Source of the DNA: Lutraria lutraria
Lineage: Eukaryota; Mollusca; Bivalvia; Venerida; Mactridae
Reading direction: 5' to 3'
Length of the DNA stretch: 64,000 bases
Assembly: GCA_964023205.1 (NCBI GenBank)
Contig: OZ026848.1
Location: 31,049,912-31,113,911 of the forward strand
Shown: in pieces, positions 61,739 through 64,000 of the stretch
Layout: every line of letters starts with the position of its first letter
Position numbering within the stretch: the first letter of the stretch is position 1
The notes under the pieces: model-generated
The model's database searches: none
Seen by the model: the letters and a program-made list of their open reading frames with translations, nothing else
What the model was told of the DNA's origin: nothing
Position numbers and translations under genes: made by a program

Positions 61739-61766
61739 TAGAATTTGTCATGAACGTAAAGCGTTT

Positions 61767-61785
61767 TTTTTGTGGGGGGGGGGGT
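61767..61785. repeat. Poly-G tract
   Basis: About ten consecutive G (TGTGGGGGGGGGG) next to a T run. Confidence 0.9.
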
Positions 61786-62161
61786 ACTCAGAAAGTTAAT
61801 GGATGAAGAGATACCGCGACTGTAAACTTTACAGTTTAATAAAAAAAATAAGATAATCTCCATTTAATCATGACAATCTAGAGCGAACGTACTGGTACAA
61901 AAATTAAGAAATAAATGTATTTGAAACTATTTGCGATGATAAAAGCTTTATATGTTCATTTAACGTATGATGTCAGTCAACTGTGTCTGTTTTATGTTTA
62001 AAATGTATCGTCTTTTGAGAGAAAGTGATTAATGTCAATATAACTTTTCTATAATGGTTTAGATAATGAAATACAATCATGCATAGAAAGAAGTTTAACA
62101 AACGTATAAATAAAATTTGAAAACAGTTTTCTTTTATTAAATATTGGTAAAAATAATTTTT

Positions 62162-62280
62162 ATTTGTTTCTTTGCAGAGACTAGAAGATGATATTATAAC
62201 GAAGTGCGACCTTCGACTGTCAACAATTGGTGTTTTAATAATGTTCGAACCTGCCTGATAAATAACAGACTTGTCTAATA
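62162..62280 (+). promoter_or_regulatory. Probable 3' splice site and short 5' UTR with two uORFs
   Basis: TTTGTTTCTTTGCAG ends at 62177, a good pyrimidine tract plus AG, so the exon carrying the receptor probably starts at 62178 after a 5' UTR intron. Two small upstream frames precede the start: ATG at 62188-62190 with TAA at 62197-62199, and ATG at 62241 (MFEPA) with TGA at 62256-62258. Neither is in frame with the receptor. They may lower translation. The first exon and promoter are not identified. Confidence 0.55.
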
Positions 62281-63807
62281 ATGGATAACATGTCATTTAG
62301 TGGTTCCATGGATTCGACTACACTCAGTCGCGAACTGAGTGGTACGAATAGGGTTGAGAACGAAACTAACCACGACAATATCACGGTGGTTTCAGCAGTC
62401 ATCGGAATGGTGACTGACGTATACACTGTCGTGAATACGTCGTATTTAGATGTATTACTGAATGACACAAGTGATTCAAATAATACGGATGTAGTTTTTT
62501 CGCACGTGCCAAAGTTCCAGCTGCCTATCATGGTCGCTATCTGCATTGGATTATCGTTCATGATATTAGCCACCATCATGGGTAATGTATTTGTGATAGC
62601 AGCCGTCATTCTAGAGAGAAGTCTGCAAGGTGTGTCTAACTATTTAATTCTGTCACTGGCTGTAACCGATTTGTTAGTCGCCGTGTGCGTGATGCCGCTA
62701 AGTCTAGTGAACGAAATTAGTGTGAACTGGTTTTTAGGAAACACAGTTTGTGATATATGGGTCTCGTTTGATGTTCTATGTTGTACGGCGTCCATATTAC
62801 ACTTAGTGGCGATCTCACTGGACAGGTTTTGGGGGGTTTCCAATATAGACTATATTCGCAGACGTTCGGCGAAACAAATCTTGAAGATGATTGCTGTTGT
62901 CTGGTTTGTCGCGTTCGCAATATCGATTCCACCTTTGTTCGGATGGAAAGAAGAGGCAAATAATCCGGAGAAATACGGTTTCTGCATAATCAGTCAAAAT
63001 TTGGCTTACACAGTCTTTTCAACCATTGGAGCCTTCTATTTCCCGTTGGTGCTTATGGTATTTTTAAATTTTAAAATTTACGTCGTAGCGCGTTCCCGAA
63101 TTCGGAAGAAAAACTTCGGCAAGAATCGGACAATTCCGCCAAGCAACGTTACGTGTGCTGACTTGAAAACAATGCATAGGACATCGTCCGGAAGTGACGA
63201 GGAAGGTTATACGGTGTGTAACGGTACTTTAGCCGTGACTACGGCATTAAGTGAAGAGTTACGTGCCTCGAACATGGAAAATGTGCCACCGTTGCCTAGC
63301 AACACCGGCGTATATCTAACAGTGCCTCAACAAAAATCAATGTGTGCAAAGCGTTTGAACGGACACGTGGAACCTGCAGACATCAGTTGCACAACCCACG
63401 TGACAGATGTACCTGACTCGCCTTTACCAAACGTACATCTAAGTTTCAACAAACATACAGACAATAATAATCATAAAAACGACATGTTGAAGTTAAAAAA
63501 GAGACGTAGAGAGGCGGACAGAAAGCGAAAAGACAAAATAGAAATGAAAAGAGAAAGAAAAGCGGCAAAAGTGTTAGGAATAATCACGGGAGCTTTCATA
63601 GCTTGCTGGTTACCCTTCTTTGTTTTGGCCGTGTTAGCGCCGTTCTGCGCAGACTTCTGCCGGATACCACCTATGGCATTTAGTTTTTGTTTGTGGCTCG
63701 GCTATTTTAATTCCACATTAAACCCTATTTTATACACAATATTCAATCCATCATTCCGTAAAGCGTTCCATAAGATTATTTACGGAAAGTACCGTATGCG
63801 AGGTTAA
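62281..63807 (+). CDS. Serotonin 5-HT1-like G-protein-coupled receptor
   Basis: A 508-residue class A GPCR of the biogenic amine group, predicted to sit in the plasma membrane and bind serotonin. An in-frame TAA at 62263-62265 supports this start. The N-terminus has five N-glycosylation sequons (N27, N33, N52, N61, N67). Key residues: N102 (1.50), D130 (2.50), C157-C235 disulfide, amine-binding D164 (3.32) in DVLCCTASI, S247/T248 and A251 in TM5, E425 (6.30), CWLPFF with W443 (6.48), C456/C460 in loop 3, and W472, Y475 and NPxxY (481-485) in TM7. Intracellular loop 3 is long (about 266-428), with a strongly basic end (404-429). Oddities: DRF (181-183) replaces DRY, the loop-2 proline is absent (WGVSNIDY), and the short tail lacks a palmitoylation cysteine. 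The coding region is a single exon. The D164, CCT and ST..A pattern matches 5-HT1 receptors best; an octopamine or tyramine ligand is less likely but not excluded. Confidence 0.93.
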   Translation: MDNMSFSGSMDSTTLSRELSGTNRVENETNHDNITVVSAVIGMVTDVYTVVNTSYLDVLLNDTSDSNNTDVVFSHVPKFQLPIMVAICIGLSFMILATIMGNVFVIAAVILERSLQGVSNYLILSLAVTDLLVAVCVMPLSLVNEISVNWFLGNTVCDIWVSFDVLCCTASILHLVAISLDRFWGVSNIDYIRRRSAKQILKMIAVVWFVAFAISIPPLFGWKEEANNPEKYGFCIISQNLAYTVFSTIGAFYFPLVLMVFLNFKIYVVARSRIRKKNFGKNRTIPPSNVTCADLKTMHRTSSGSDEEGYTVCNGTLAVTTALSEELRASNMENVPPLPSNTGVYLTVPQQKSMCAKRLNGHVEPADISCTTHVTDVPDSPLPNVHLSFNKHTDNNNHKNDMLKLKKRRREADRKRKDKIEMKRERKAAKVLGIITGAFIACWLPFFVLAVLAPFCADFCRIPPMAFSFCLWLGYFNSTLNPILYTIFNPSFRKAFHKIIYGKYRMRG

Positions 63808-64000
63808 ACGTTCTATCCTATTATAATGACAACATTCGTTCCTGAATTGTTTATATTAATTTCTGTTATCAGCTCTTCTTAATTTCTACTTTTATATTGA
63901 AGCCATTTGAGTAATGTACTTAAGAAATGCGTATGACACTATACCTGTATATTGTCAGAGAAAGAAGAAGGTTTTCTTTCAACACATTGAGTTTTTCTTC
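63808..64000 (+). other. 3' flank / 3' UTR of the receptor gene
   Basis: AT-rich sequence after the stop codon. No AATAAA is present before the window ends, so the polyadenylation site lies beyond it. Confidence 0.6.

Noticed and set aside
62235..62997. Minus-strand frames (67-124 codons) opposite the receptor gene
   Set aside because: Antisense shadows of the strongly conserved GPCR frame.

Overview
This is a gene-poor stretch of animal nuclear DNA: AT-rich, full of tandem repeats and short non-autonomous transposons, with no operon-like gene packing. The best guess is a lophotrochozoan, most likely a bivalve mollusc. That rests on the mix of tRNA-derived SINEs, TTAA- and TA-flanked MITEs and abundant minisatellites, and on the one clear gene, whose closest remembered relatives are invertebrate 5-HT1-like receptors. 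No species is claimed.

The only convincing protein-coding gene is at the right end: an intact 508-residue class A amine receptor on the + strand (62281-63807). Its coding region has no intron, a probable 3' splice acceptor lies about 100 bp upstream, and two tiny upstream reading frames lie between. It has the serotonin-receptor ligand pocket, but DRF replaces DRY and the usual proline of intracellular loop 2 is missing.

Tandem arrays: three CRE-containing arrays (827-954, 7376-7535, 21537-21830); a 28-bp minisatellite (8612-12425); a CT tract (13072-13241); five to six 74-bp units inside a MITE (17725-18196); a 41-bp array (26960-27247); a large 21/31-bp array organised into 426-bp higher-order units (46000-49735); a 30-bp array (52690-52950); and a 68-bp array (56573-57447).

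Mobile elements: a 530/522-bp terminal-inverted-repeat element present twice with 9-10-bp target duplications (22096-22625, 35236-35757); a TTAA-flanked family (25821-26195, 33737-34119, inverted at 19661-20019, and a decayed end near 30550); a second TTAA MITE (24761-25121); TA-flanked MITEs (15073-15279, 17725-18196); a GTC-flanked MITE carrying an RFX X-box (42371-42669); foldback elements (29549-29679, 40337-40453, 59833-60302, 61524-61738); and at least four tRNA-derived SINE families. Several are nested, which gives a relative order of insertion.

The remaining DNA shows no gene I can support. Most short open frames are chance openings or readings through repeats. Low-copy exons of genes lying mainly outside the window cannot be excluded without transcript data.
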